Shown: positions 1 through 10,875, counted from the first letter of the stretch. The stretch is DNA of 64,000 nucleotides from Trichobilharzia szidati (GCA_944472155.2 OX235272.1:14120354-14184353); one strand, 5' to 3'. The notes: a model not told the origin generated them from the sequence alone. Numbers and translations: made by a program.

Positions 1-1795
1 TTTCAAATCTGATCATAGTTTTTATATATAAAATAAACACCGCTAGCCGTGTACACCATGAAAGACTCATTTCATTTCACTGAAAGTGAAAGTAAACCAC
101 ATGAACGTTTTTTTCAATAAGTTCATGGCGCCATTTGATGCAACCTCTTTGTTTACAAGGATCTCAATCAATCAAAACTATTGAGATCATTTGTCACCGG
201 TCTAATCTTCTCAACCACTCCTAAACGCCGCCTCCTTCTAATCTGTATCATGAATATGCAATTCCAGTTTGACAACACTCTTTAACGCCAAATAGAGATA
301 ATGTAGTTATGGACAGTCCAGTTAGCATATTTCTTCATGTCAAACCTAGAGAAAACAAAGTTGAAGCATGCAATGGACGAAACAACTTCTTATGGTCGAT
401 ATGTCGATGATACATTTGTAGTGTGCAACAATGAAAGTCGTGCTTCCTACCTAATCAGATTATTCAACGACGCACACACAAATATTGAATTTACCGTGGA
501 ACATGAAAATGATGGAAAGTTCCATTTCCTTGACATCGCCATGCAGCATCTAGAAGATGGTAGTCTCCAGAGGTCAATTTACCGAAAGCCTATATGGAAT
601 GGAAAATACCTACATTATAATAGTTTTGATCAAATAGCTTTAAATGAGTACTTCTCAAGATTCTGTATTATAGAGCTATAAAATTATGCTCTGCAGAGAA
701 ATTAGAGGGAGAATTTATGTCTCTCTGAAACATGTTGAAAAACAACGGTTACTCTCAAAGGTTCATTAGCAAGTAAGGATGATCTGAAGGCTCAAGCGCC
801 AAGCAAATCACAGTCGAAAAAGAGCTTGTCTTCATTCAACTCGATTGTAAAGGTGAAAATATTGCATAAATAGTCAACAGAAGATTGAGTACATCACTAT
901 CCAGAGCCTATTCTCCCGCTAAGCAGGTTCCCGCCTATCGAACAACTTGCTCTTCTGTGCAATCGAAAGTCGACAGATATCCTTCACATGTTAACTCCAA
1001 CTGTATATAAAAATTTACGTGTATCTGTGGAAGCACTTACTTTGGGAGAACAGAAAGAAGGGCACACCTCCGATTTGCTGAACATGTACCGAAAAGCCTA
1101 CGTCTCAAGGGAACAAACGCTTACAATAGCGCCACTACCAGACATCTCCATACGAGTCATGAGGTGAAAATCGCAAATTCCTTTAAAATTATCAGTTGAC
1201 AAAAAAGCTCCATTCTCCTCAATTTTGCCGAAGTAATCTCCGTCAGACGCCTGAAGCCCAGTATTATGTGTTCAGAAAGAAGCAGTTATCTGTCTTTCCT
1301 TGCCTATCCTGATAACTGGATGTCTTTATTCTCTTTTTCACTTGATTACGTAGTCTTTGGCTTTAACCCCCCCCCCCCCCATCTTCGCATGTTTTTCGGT
1401 TTCTTTGATTTGAGTTGAATTTAGTACATTGTTACCTAATTTATTAGTCACTCAGCATCTTTCGCATCTCTCGTTTTTATTACGAACTCCTTTACCATTG
1501 TATGCAAACATTTATTTTGTTTAAACTTGAACTCCCAGTGCAAAAACTATATAAGCGTAATTTTCTGAGCACTGTTCATTAAGTCCAGAACCTCCTGTCA
1601 ACTGACATCATGTAAAATTTGCAAGCATGTTAAAACTTTTCTGTACATAAACTTAATAATTTATTAAGGCTGTAAGCAGATAATGAGAAGCCGACGAAAT
1701 AAGCAATGATGGTACCATTTTATTCAGCGAAATCTGTTGTTCCTGCTCTATTCAAATTCATAAAGGAGAATAAGTGCATGAAATAAATAATTTTG
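1..1795 (+). mobile_element. Penelope-like element copy (PLE-A), degenerate, left end outside the window
   Basis: A PLE encodes a reverse transcriptase (RT) followed by a GIY-YIG endonuclease. From about base 120 a broken frame reads like the PLE RT stretch SFDATSLFT; the YVDD catalytic box follows near 410. GIY-YIG-like sequence (YFGRTERR context) lies near 1030-1080. The 3' part from about 1575 to 1795 is repeated at 53262-53420 and 55795-55905 on the minus strand, which marks it as the element terminus. Multiple frame breaks make it a fossil. The family call rests on the RT plus GIY-YIG order; the exact ends are inferred. Confidence 0.75.
337..1325 (+). pseudogene. PLE-A RT C-terminal half plus GIY-YIG domain, broken
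   Basis: The open stretch 337-681 (114 aa) carries YVDDTF at residues 22-27, the RT catalytic box with both aspartates present. It is followed by a HFLDI stretch and a YRKP stretch typical of the PLE RT. Frames then shift several times. A cysteine-rich CICGS then YFGRTERR stretch around 1018-1062 corresponds to the start of the GIY-YIG endonuclease. The closest relative in the window is the minus-strand copy at 53740-54352. No intact protein could be made. Confidence 0.7.
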
Positions 1796-1803
1796 ATCTA
1801 AAT

Positions 1804-2045
1804 TGGTTGGAAACGATCGGCAGGAAGGTCAAGACCTAGGTTTTGTGTTTCCCGCCATTCATCAGTCAATCGGTGTATCCGTTACAGTTCTCCAGAAGAT
1901 CAATCGTGAGCATAAAATAAAATAGCTTACTGGTAACGTTTCTGACTGCAGCACTGGGTAATGCGGGTTAGAATCCTAGAGAAGATATTGGTTCCTTTAT
2001 AACACAGGGTTTCCTGCCGATTACCTCCAACCATCTAGCATCAAT
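1804..2045. repeat. Head-to-head pair of hammerhead-SINE arms, old
   Basis: Two arms in opposite orientation start and end with related sequence (TTGG then GATCGGCAGGAA on the left; TTCCTGCCGATTACCTCCAA on the right). The minus-strand left arm contains a complete CTGATGA hammerhead core near 1865-1875, but the stem II side and the GAAA side are eroded. A B-box-like GGGTTAGAATCC lies near 1963-1974. Related pairs occur at 5098-5599 and 8863-9095. Known family: tRNA-derived schistosome SINEs with hammerhead domains (Sm-alpha type). Confidence 0.5.
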
Positions 2046-2440
2046 TCAAAGTGCACCACAATGGACCAGCCTATTAGCTTGATAATCTCACTGTAAACTC
2101 GACTGATGGGATTCAGTTAAAACACCGACGCTGAGAACAAGACACGCGATCTTGATTTTCGCGCCACCGATCGGATAGGCAATTCTTTCTATGTTGTTTT
2201 TTGTCGTACGTATTCACAAAGCGTAGTTAATTATTTTCTTGAACTAAAGTTAACAGTTTTTGTCCCATGTCTTTTAAAATTTGTTGAATATGTTCAATAA
2301 AATCAGTGGATTAATGAATCTTAACAGAACTAAAGGTTCACTGACTGCAACTTAACCTTTTGATCGTGTGTTGAGTTCCACTCAACCTCTTGTAGTTTTT
2401 TACAGTCTCTATTTCCAAATGATAATTGTTTAACTACTTA
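2046..2440. other. No recognisable feature
   Basis: AT-rich sequence without a coding frame, a structured RNA or a repeat that I could match elsewhere in the window. Confidence 0.5.
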
Positions 2441-3352
2441 TTATTATTTATTATTGTTCCCTTGGGTTCCTAGTGGAACATAGGGCTTCAACTACACGTC
2501 TCCACTTGCTTCTGTCTTCTGCTGTACTTTCCACCTGCATCCATGTCAGTCCATACTGTTTCAACTCCTCTTCACACCATCTCCTCCATGTCACACTTGC
2601 ACTGACGTCCCACTCGCCGCCGCTTCCTTTTCCGGTTCCACTCGAGCGTTGGCCTGACGCGCGATGTCACCCAGAGAGTGGCCTCCTCAGCCAGTGAGTG
2701 TCCAATCCATCTCCACTTTCTCCTGCATATTTGTTGAGCGATTGCTTCTTGTTTCGCTTGTTTCTTCCCATAGTTTGGTTCTTGTTGGTTCTTGTTCTTT
2801 CCGGCGGCCATCTGATCTTGAGTATAGAGCCAGCAAAAACAGTTAGTTGTTGTTGATAAAGGTGTGCAACAGGCTGTTGGAAATACTCATTCTTTGTGAC
2901 CCGCCGCCGGTAAGTTTCTGATCCATCCGTATAGAAGAAGTGACTGACTTGACTGACGTTTGTATTGAAAATCCGAATTTTGTTGTTGTTGATGTTGAGG
3001 AGTGACAGCGGAAGATTTCCAGATTGGTTTGAGGTTGATGAATGTGTTTCTCGCCTTCCCGATTCTCGATTTGACATCCTCGTCCGTTCCTCCTCCTCGT
3101 GTAGTTGAGACAATGCTCCCTATATAAGTGAGTGAATGAAGTAACCTCTTTCATCAAATCCCTCCCGTTGATGGTGATTGGCACTGGATGTTGCTGCTGT
3201 TGTTGTTGGTTGGTTGGTTGGTTATTTTCATAACCTCCGTCTTGTCTATGTTCACCTGGAGTCAGTCCTGTCTTCTCTGGCTGCTTCTTCGACCAGTTTG
3301 TCGATTTTCGCTTGTGAGTCTTCGATCTTGTGTGACATCAAACATAAAATCA
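2441..3352 (-). mobile_element. RTE-like LINE (RTE-A), 5'-truncated 3' end
   Basis: Read on the minus strand this is the C-terminal part of an RTE-type RT polyprotein and its 3' UTR. Recognisable pieces are the ITINGRDLMKEVTSF stretch near 3170 and the QEAIAQQICRRKWRWIGH stretch near 2700-2760. It ends in GAAGCCCTATGTTCCACT, AGGAACCC and an A/T-rich tail at 2441-2465. The left-hand part of the element (RT palm) is missing, so it is a truncated retrocopy. The matching full-order copy is 48640-50245. Small indels break all frames. Confidence 0.8.
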
Positions 3353-3477
3353 ATGAATTAGTGTTATTCATTACAACCTAGATGTTATTAAAGCATTTGA
3401 ATAAACTGTCAAATATTTGGACTTGTCAGACATAGTTTCACAAACCAAAATATACAATCGATATGCTACATTGAGTT

Positions 3478-3670
3478 AATTAATCACTTGACTTCCAGAC
3501 ATCTGGTCCTGAGTTCGAATGTTGCTCCCGCCACTTCATCCCGGGTAACTGGGTAGTGTTACCAGTCTAGAACAAAACCGATGTGGCTCAAAACCAGAGA
3601 TCGGATAACTTATTTCTCTAATGACTGGCTCCAAGAAAAGCAGATTTGGGCTGAGCTGTAACTGGTTTCA
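3478..3670. repeat. Possible eroded hammerhead-SINE fragment
   Basis: A B-box-like GAGTTCGAATG near 3512 and a following ACTGGGTAGTGTTACCAGTC stretch resemble the tRNA/hammerhead arrangement of better copies. No full core remains. Low-confidence call by analogy with neighbours. Confidence 0.25.
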
Positions 3671-3747
3671 ACTTATTTTCCGCTCATATGATCTTAGCGA
3701 TTGATACTTAGGCTTTTCCTTCATTAGTACACTGAAGTTAAAGCGTC

Positions 3748-4556
3748 ACAATGTAGTAGAGCTGGCTGGATTCAACATAGAACTTCGCACCGAAGTGCAA
3801 CAGTTCGAGTTCCCACGTTCCAAATACCACACAAAGGTAGACAAGACAAGAAGATGAGTGAAGAGAATCAATAGAGTTTTGACAAGTATAAGAGTGAAAC
3901 AGAATGAGTAATGGTAGAAAGGAAAATCAGACTGAATATTACAGAGACTGAATACATCTGCGTAAGCCATTGACAACGATTTTGAGCTATGTCACCTATT
4001 GTCTGTCTCCAGCCATGGATTGATTCTTAGAGTCCCGAGGGCGGGCTCCAACCAACCCGGAAGTCTGAATCTCCCTACCTGACTTGACTCAGTTTAACTG
4101 TCAAGGAAGGATTTCATGGATTGATTGATGCCATGTTTTTGCTTGGCCACCACTTACTTACTCTTTTCCAAGCTGCACCTATACATCAGCTAGCTAGTAA
4201 TGCCCGTCGGGTCGGGGTGGGGGAGGCGATGGTTAGGCATGCGCACCACGTGACCTAGCCATCTCAATCTATGTAACTTTATAGCCTCTTCGATTGATTT
4301 TCCCTCTTTGCCCAACACTCTACGCCTAACGTCAACATTACTTACTTACCTTATTATACCACCTAACGTGAGAAAGAGATCGTAGACATCTATAATCAAA
4401 AACAGTCAACCTTTTCATGTCTTCAACTTGTAGTGGCCATGTTTCAGAGAGAAGGACGGAGCGAACTGGCGAGCAGTACACACGTCCCTTGGTTGATAGC
4501 CGGATGTCACGCCTACGCCAGAGATGGTGTAAGTTAGCGAAAGCAACAATGTAGTA
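3748..4556 (-). mobile_element. LINE-2 family (RTE-like) 3' fragment with 11-bp TSD
   Basis: ACAATGTAGTA at 3748-3758 and again at 4546-4556 is an exact target-site duplication, so the element is 3759-4545. On the minus strand it encodes the C-terminal RT domain (LRSLSHVRWYNKVS and related) and a 3' UTR ending in TTCTATGTTGAATCC. It is nearly identical in inverted orientation to part of 6275-7656. The separate TSDs show that the two copies inserted independently. 5'-truncated, not coding. Confidence 0.85.
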
Positions 4557-5039
4557 TGCTGTTGAGGAAATCAACGTTCACGATGAAGGTCAGCTAACAT
4601 TTAGAAATAATAAGTTATCAATTTTGATGTTTGAGGAGGGATTCGGTTGAATAGGTAGAAGTTGATCACTTTGGTATCACTTTGATTAGCCTATTTCTTT
4701 ATAAACTTCAAAATTTTGAAAATCTAATATTTAACCTTGATACAATCATTGTTTCTACTTTTCATGCTTTTCTCATCCTGTGCTGTTGTCAAAAATGGCA
4801 GGCTCAACTCTGTTTCACTGTCTTTAGACATTCTACTTTGCCTTCTTTATGTTTACCCGTTTACTTATTTTAATATTGTGTACTATACCTGATATGTAGA
4901 CGTCTGCCTATCAGCTCACTTCTTCCAGAATATCAAACAGTTTAGTTATTTAAGAAATCGAAAATTCACCAGTGGACTGAGAATTCGGACACTAATTCAC
5001 AATTCTCAAGCTTTATCAACAGTCTTACAAGACTTTTTT
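4557..5039. other. No recognisable feature
   Basis: AT-rich unique-looking sequence. A short open frame at 4682-4873 has low-complexity hydrophobic content and no splice or domain support. Confidence 0.5.
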
Positions 5040-6125
5040 ATTATTATTCCCTTGGGTTCCGAGTGGAAAATGGGGCTTCGACAACACATCTTCACTTCTA
5101 ATGATATAAGTTGGTTGGAGGCAATCGGCCACAGGAAGCCTTGCTCGACCTAGGTTTCGTGCTAGTTGTCACTCACCAGTCAGCAAGGTGTATCTGCAAC
5201 CTTGAGGGAACTCATGTCCCTTCTGAGATTCGAACCCGCGTACCCAGTGAGTACTGCAGTCAAAATATCCACTACAGTCCTACATGAGGTCAGTCGTGAG
5301 CTTGAATACCTCAGTGGTAACATCTCTGACTACAGTACTCACTGGGTGACATGAATTCCTTCAAGGTTGTGCAGATCCGCCGCTTTGCTGACTGGAGAGT
5401 GTCAACTAGCACGAAACGTAGGTCGAGCAAGACTTCATGTGGCCGATTGCCTCCAACTATCTAATATCATCAAATCAATGTTCGCCGTGATGGCGAGCTA
5501 CCTAGAATGGTTGCCACATTGCAAACCTGACTGATAGAATTCAGTGTGCACCAAAGATAGGACTGGACACATCACACCAGTTACTAGTGTCAAATCAAAA
5601 CATCTTCACTTTGTTCTATCTTCTGTCGTCCCCTTCAGTTGAGTACACGATTGCTCATAATCTGTTATCTCCTCTTCGTACTATTTCCACCATGTCACCC
5701 TAGGACGACCCACTCGTCGTCGCTTCCCGTTGGGATTCCACTAGAGTGATGGCCTGCATTGAGCGGAATTTCATTTGACGGCCTCTTCAACGTATGTCCG
5801 ATCCACCTACATTTTCTCCTACGTATTTGTTCAGTTGCTGGCTCTTGGTTTGTTGCCTGCTAGTCAGAGTTTCCTGTTGCTAATTCTTTCTGGTCAGCCA
5901 TTCGATCTTCAATCTGGAGACAGCGAAGAGAGCAGCTGTTGATAAATGTCTGTAGTTTCCTGTTGGAAATCCTTTTCCTGACGCGCAGTGCAAGTTTCTG
6001 ACCTGTATAGAAGAACTCACTGACTGACTTGACATTTGTGTTGAACAGAATCCAAATCTTGTTCCTAATACTAACTGAGTGTCGAAGATTTCTAAACTGG
6101 TTTCGGGTTGATGGAGGCCTTCAAA
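5040..6125 (-). mobile_element. Old RTE-like LINE copy, interrupted by a SINE dimer
   Basis: The tail (TTATTATTCCCTTGGGTTCC) starts at about 5041 and the shared hairpin follows. The rest of the 3' half continues at 5612-6125 after a 502-bp insertion. Reading on the minus strand gives eroded versions of the same C-terminal RT region as 2441-3352. Divergence from RTE-A is clearly greater than between the younger copies, so this is an older insertion that later served as a target. Confidence 0.7.
5086..5611. repeat. Head-to-head hammerhead-SINE dimer with 12-bp TSD
   Basis: ACATCTTCACTT occurs at 5086-5097 and 5600-5611, flanking the insertion 5098-5599. Inside, a minus-oriented SINE (B box GGGTTCGAATC near 5229-5240, hammerhead-like segment near 5150-5185) faces a plus-oriented one (A-box-like TACCTCAGTGG near 5307, hammerhead-like segment at about 5390-5430 with GAAAC). 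Both end in the same GTCGAGCAAG and GGCCGATTGCCTCCAA sequence. The TSD encloses both copies. Cores deviate from CTGATGA (for example CTGGTGA), so self-cleavage is doubtful. Confidence 0.75.
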
Positions 6126-6265
6126 ACTCTATAGTCTTGTATATTAAACAGAGGAAATATGGAACATTTACCTGTTTCTTTTCTGTTTATTAAGAATTTT
6201 TGTCTTCTCTGGAAAGAAATTACACTACTCTAGTTAGAGAAAATAAGTTACCTTAATTTTGATGT

Positions 6266-7665
6266 ATTTCACTTTTCGGCATCCAACAATTGCCATATTT
6301 CTTGACTTGAAGGCGGCCTTCGACTCCGTGGATCGAAAGGTACTATAGCAATGTTTGACTGTGAAGGGAGTGCCAAGAAAGTAGATTGCACTAATCAAGG
6401 CACTCTAGTCAAACTCACGTAGCCATGTAAGGGCTTATGGGGAATTGTCATCTGAATTGATAACAACCAGTGGCGTCCATTTCTGTTTAACTTCATCATA
6501 GATATGCTAATGGAAGTATCCTTAACTGAACTTAACGACTTAGGAATCGACTTGTTACCAGGGAATAGTCTTATGGACTTAGAATATGCAGATGACATAG
6601 TCCTGTTAGGGGAGGATGCTGACAAAATACAACAGAGTCTTCTGAACACCTTGAGCAGCAATCTTCGTATGTTTGGTATGCGATTCGCCCCTGTAAAATG
6701 TAAGATGCTGCTACAGGAATGACTGGACTACATCAACTCCCAGCTCAGTGATAGGGATTGAAGTGATAGAACATGTTGACCACTTCACCTATTTAGGAAG
6801 TTGTATCAGCACCAACGGATTAATTGGTGACGAAATCTCAGCACGGATCCAAAAAGCTCGAGCTGCTTTCGCTAACTTACACCATCTCTGGCGTAGGCGT
6901 GACATCCGACTGTCAACCAAGGGACGTGTGTACTGCTCAGCTGTACTGCTCGCTCCGTCCTTCTCTATGGCTCTGAAACATGGCCAATACAAGTTGAAGA
7001 CATGAAAAGGTTGACTGTTTTTGATCATAGATGTCTACGATCAATTTCTCACGTTAGGTGGCATAATAAGGTAAGTAAGTAATGTTGACGTTAGGCATAG
7101 AGTGTTGGGCAAAGAGGGAAAATCAATCGAAGAGGCTATAAAGTTACATAGATTGAGATGGCTAGGTCACGTGGTGCGCATGCCTAACCATCGCCTCCCC
7201 CACCCCGACCCGACGGGCATTACTAGCTAGCTGATGTATAGGTGCAGCTTGGAAAAGAGTAAGAAGTGGTGGCCAAACAAATCATCGCACCAATCAATCC
7301 ATGAAATCCTTCCTTGTCAGTTAAACTGAGTCAGGTAGGGAGATTCAGACTTCCGGGTTGGTTGGAGCCCGCCCTCGGGACTCTAAGAATCAATCCATGG
7401 CTGGAGACAGACAATAGGTGACATAGCTCAAAATCGTTGTCAATGGCTTACGCAGATGTATTCAGTCTCTGTAATATTCAGTCTGATTTTCCTTTCTACC
7501 ATTACTCATTCTGTTTCACTCTTATACTTGTCAAAACTCTATTGATTCTCTTCACTCATCTTTTTGTCTTGTCTACCTTTGTGTGGTATTTGGAACGTGG
7601 CAACTGGAACTGCTGCACTTCGGTGCAGCCAGGTTCTATGTTGAATCCAGACAGACATTTCACTT
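6266..7665 (+). mobile_element. LINE-2 family (RTE-like) copy, 1.38 kb, 9-bp TSD
   Basis: ATTTCACTT at 6266-6274 and 7657-7665 flanks the element 6275-7656. The translated pieces are in RT order: IFLDLKAAFDSVDR near 6295-6340, LEYADDIVLLGEDADK near 6580-6625 (catalytic YADD intact), then the IEHVDHFTYLGSCIS region at 6760-6810 and the C-terminal LRSISHVRWHNKVS region. The 3' end has the GCACTTCGGTGC hairpin and TTCTATGTTGAATCC. Stops and frameshifts separate the blocks. It is the longest LINE-2 copy here. Confidence 0.85.
6504..7005 (+). pseudogene. LINE-2 RT fragment with YADD box, broken
   Basis: The open stretch 6504-6722 carries LEYADDIVLLGEDADKIQ, the RT catalytic box with both Asp residues. 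After a stop, 6748-7005 gives the next conserved block (TYLGSCIS, then RRRDIRLSTKGRVYCS). A frameshift after this block replaces the expected VLLYGSETW segment. The reaction of the intact family is RNA-templated DNA synthesis at a nicked target; this copy cannot encode it. Confidence 0.75.
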
Positions 7666-7669
7666 AGTT

Positions 7670-8050
7670 TCTGCTTTAGAATCCTTTTTATCTTCTTAGT
7701 TAGTTTTACACCAATAATATTATCTATCGAAACAGTCGAAGTTCTCCTGTTCAATCACTTCCTTCAAAATATATACAAACAAAACCGTCTAGTTCATCTT
7801 GATTACGACTAGTTACTTCCTATGAGAGACCAGTTAATAGTTCTGTACATAAGTGTGGTTATGGCCCTAGACATCCAGCCAATAAGATGAGTAGGGTCAA
7901 GTTAGCAATATTTTCTCAAAGATTGTATGAGCATATGAGCATACACAAAAAAGTTCACCTTTACATCGTACTTATATTTTGTATGCCTTTACCAGTAGAT
8001 CTGTGCCTTCTTTTTTTCAATATAAACTAAGTAATTTGTAAAAAATTACA
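7670..8050. other. No recognisable feature
   Basis: AT-rich spacer between a LINE-2 copy and an inverted PLE-type repeat. No coding or structural signal seen. Confidence 0.5.
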
Positions 8051-8604
8051 TTTGTAAAGTCTCAGCGAGATTGAAATGAGTAATTCCAACGTTTCGTTCG
8101 GCAATCTGGTCCGAACTTCTTCAGGGAAATTAATCGAAATTAACATAACAGAGGTTTATATATAAAAGGCACATCTTTTGTTTTTAAAAACTTTGTCCAA
8201 TCATGATTCATAAACACAAGTATTAACAAGTATAATAAACAAAATTGTATGAGCTGTGATCAAAATTTGACCTCGGACTTACAAATATTGGTCTACCGTT
8301 GTTAAACACTTTAAACAGAGTGTGCATGCGTGTGTGTGTAAACAGTTGTAAAAACATTTCTTAACGTCTCCATAGGAAGATATAGACAGTCAGGAATTTG
8401 ACCAAGTATTATTAATTAGTGATACTACATATCCATTATTATTTATTAATCAGGATTTCCTATGCATCAGCTAACATCACTCCTTCATGTCTGTTCAAAG
8501 TGCTAGTATCTAGAATTTCGATTAATTTCCCTGAAGAAGTTCGGACCAGATTGCCGAACGAAACGTTGGAATTACTTATTTCAATCTCGCTGAGACTTTA
8601 CAAA
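8051..8604. mobile_element. Inverted pair of PLE-type terminal repeats with hammerhead-like cores
   Basis: The arms 8051-8141 and 8514-8604 are about 91-bp inverted repeats with one mismatch seen. Each carries a hammerhead-like segment. On the plus strand (about 8524-8576) it reads CTGAAGA, then a 6-bp stem GTTCGG/CCGAAC, then GAAACGTT, with AATTTCC before and GGAATT after as helix I. The ACGT after GAAA is the minimal helix III described for PLE hammerheads. The 372-bp centre shows no coding. Probably a non-autonomous PLE relic. Confidence 0.65.
8524..8576 (+). ncRNA. Hammerhead-like ribozyme motif, PLE type
   Basis: The core reads CTGAAGA (U7 position is A, which hammerheads tolerate), one extra A, then a perfect 6-bp stem II with a 9-nt loop, then GAAA and ACGTT. 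A mirror copy is on the minus strand at about 8079-8131. The extra A between core and stem II is non-canonical, so activity is uncertain. Confidence 0.5.
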
Positions 8605-8862
8605 CATACATTTTTTACAAATGTCTACTACTCACTCGGCGCCCAAATATTTTAGAACTATTCTGTCAAATCTTGACGACAGTTCATGTAAATTAAGTAA
8701 TTATTTGCGTTTTTCCGTTAATCGATTACGTTGGATTGTGAAATTCTCAGTCTCTGTTGGTATTCCGGCTCCTACTAGGAAGGATGCTTCCACAATTCCT
8801 AACGATTAACGTGAATTTATTTATTCTGATTGATGGTGGTTAGCAGTGAAATCTAGATAGAG

Positions 8863-9095
8863 TGTACATTTCGTCCTATTTGGGTCTCATCACTGGATAC
8901 ATCTGTGCATTCCCAGTGAATGGCTTTTGTGACCCATGTGCCTTAGTTAATAATGCTTTGGTAGTTGAAACGACAGACGCAGGGTTTGAATCTCACTGGG
9001 AACACCATGTGTCACTGGAAATGCTTATATACGGAGATGAAGAGTCACAAATAAGACGAAATGCATATCTTCGATTTCACTGCTAGTCACACTAC
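8863..9095. repeat. Head-to-head hammerhead-SINE pair (Sm-alpha type)
   Basis: On the minus strand (8865-8910) the sequence reads ATCCAG, TGATGA, GACCCAAATAGGAC, GAAATGTAC. This is a recognisable Sm-alpha-type hammerhead with the first core C missing and one stem II mismatch. On the plus strand (9026-9070) GAGATGAAGAGTCACAAAT is followed by AAGACGAAATGCATATC. A B-box-like GGGTTTGAATCTC lies at about 8982-8994. The two hammerhead segments point away from each other. Confidence 0.6.
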
Positions 9096-9169
9096 CAACC
9101 ATTGTAAAATCAATAAATTCACCATTATTGAGAATTAGTTAACAGTTAAGGTAGTAAATAGGAGTGTGA

Positions 9170-9395
9170 AATAATTATATGGTCATAATCACCGACCATG
9201 GTTCGATCCCCGGTCACAGACGCACTCCTTTACCTAACTAAGCCAGAAATAAAGCTGGTAAAGAGGAAAGGTTGGGCATGAGGCTAGCAACCTCATCCTG
9301 TAAAAATAATCACCAATGCTACAGAAACTTCAAGCCTCTACCTTGAAGCCCTATGTTCCACCTGGAATGTGAAGGAATAAAAAAAAATAGTTTTT
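9170..9395 (+). repeat. tRNA-derived SINE, 5' end eroded
   Basis: The B box GGTTCGATCCCC lies at 9200-9211. The conserved body (GCACTCCTTTACCTAACTAA, GGTTGGGCATGAGGCTAGCA) and the RTE-like tail (GAAGCCCTATGTTCCACCTG with a polyA-rich end) follow. The A-box half is degenerate compared with 25828-26052 and 46661-46880. Confidence 0.8.
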
Positions 9396-9744
9396 CAGAT
9401 GTAGAAGTTTGAATATCTTTCAATCAGGAACATGAATTCATTTGAAAAAATTAAAATCGAGGAGAGAATTATTAAAGCTTTAGGCTAACTTTTGACAGGC
9501 ATTTTTTCTTTTTCGGCAGGACTTTTCCTAAATGTTTCCCACTACCCATTTGATGATTAAGTTTTGTTCAGGTTGAACATAAATCTTGGTAATGGTTGCC
9601 TTACAGGTCGTCATCTTCTGCAATATTGAGCTATGTGCACTATTGTGCAAATCAGCTCGGCTGAATTTGTGTACATTCGAATAAAAGATAATAAAAGAGA
9701 CGAAAAAAATGTAAGTGATATAATTAGAGGATCCTGTCACTGAA
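9396..9744. other. No recognisable feature
   Basis: AT-rich spacer; short frames on the minus strand have no domain support. Confidence 0.5.
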
Positions 9745-10646
9745 AGATAAGATTCCCTTCACTTACTTGGAAAAAAACCATCAGCCAGTGCCAACGGGTT
9801 GATCTCTGACGAAATCTCAGCACGGATACAGAGGGCTAGTTTCGCATATGCCAGTTTACGCCGTCTCTGGCTTAGTAGACATGATATCCGACTGGCTATC
9901 GACCAAAGGGCGTGTGTACTGCTCTCAGTAGTCCGCTCCGTCCTCCTTTATGGCTGTGAGCAAGACCTGGCCATTGAGAGTGGAAGACATGAAAAGATTA
10001 GCTGTCTTTGATCATAGGTGTCTGCGTTCTGTCTCCCGTGTGAAGTGGTACAGTAGGGTGAGCAATATTGAGGTTAGGCATCCAGTGAGTGCTAGGTAAG
10101 GAGAGGAAATCAGTCGACGAGACTGTGAAATTACATCGACTGAGATGGTTAGGACATGTGCTACGTATGCCTAGTCATCGCCTTCCTCGACAATGGGCAA
10201 TGTTACCTGATATAAGGTCAGGCTGGAAAAGAACTAGCCAGTGGCGGTCAAACGAAAACATGGCTTCATCAGTCAATAAAATCTACAACAGTTAGTTTAA
10301 GCCAGCCACGTAGGAAGGTGTAGATTGGCTTCCTGACTGGTTGGGGTCCTCGAGACGGTAAAAACCAATGGCGCCTGGAAACAATTGATGACATGGCTCA
10401 AAATCGTTCTCAATGGCTGACTGGTGCAGATGCATCCACTCCTTGTGACTTATGATTTCCAATGAAACTGTTTTGTTCTTCGTTATTACTATTCCTTTGT
10501 CTCACACCTCTGTTTACTGTCTCTAATATGCATTTCTCCTACTTTCTTCTCTTGCTTTGTGTTCTGCATGGAGGGAGTGTGGCGACTTGAACTTCCGCAC
10601 ATATGTGCAAAGTTCTATGTCGTAAACAGACAGACAGACAGATAAG
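9745..10646 (+). mobile_element. LINE-2 family copy, 5'-truncated, 7-bp flanking repeat
   Basis: AGATAAG at 9745-9751 and 10640-10646 may be a TSD; it is short but sits exactly at the ends. The element starts in the ITDEISARIQ-like region and includes the C-terminal RT block (KSVDETVKLHRLRWLGHVLRM near 10100-10170). The 3' UTR has the GCACATATGTGC hairpin and ends in (GACA)n at 10621-10641. Frameshifts break the ORF. Confidence 0.8.
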
Positions 10647-10766
10647 CAATAAGTGCCAGGAGGAACTTCATTTCAAACGTTTTGATAAACACTCAGTTTT
10701 AATAAGTTTTGTTTTCTTAATCCTTTCATCTTTATTCTTTGTGTTATTGAATATTCTATCCTATAG

Positions 10767-10875
10767 TGATGAAAGAATCACTCCAGATGATCGCCTGTGT
10801 GGAAATGTAAACTGTGTAAAAGATCGTTTAAACAATTGGAAGATAATTGTACAGAATTTGAGGAATTATTATTTG
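10767..10875 (+). CDS. Candidate internal exon of an unidentified host gene
   Basis: The 109-nt segment is bounded by a pyrimidine-rich acceptor (TTCTATCCTATAG) and a strong donor (TTG then GTAAGT). The first base completes a split codon and the exon ends in phase 0. It encodes about 36 residues including ERITPDDRLCGNVNC and NNWKIIVQNLRNYYL. The content is not like any repeat in the window. The C-x4-C pattern faintly recalls the start of TANGO1/MIA-type SH3 domains, but this is too weak to name the gene. The surrounding open frame also stays open upstream. Confidence 0.5.

Noticed and set aside
2473..2846. Plus-strand frames such as 2473-2697 and their repeats at 27445, 43423 and 57731
   Set aside because: They are the antisense of the RTE-A 3' end; the apparent conservation is due to repeat copies.
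3746..3976. Frames with YHYSFCFTLILVKTLLILFT near 3750, 7437 and 30329
   Set aside because: They lie in the LINE-2 3' UTR and are repeated only because the element is; no domain.
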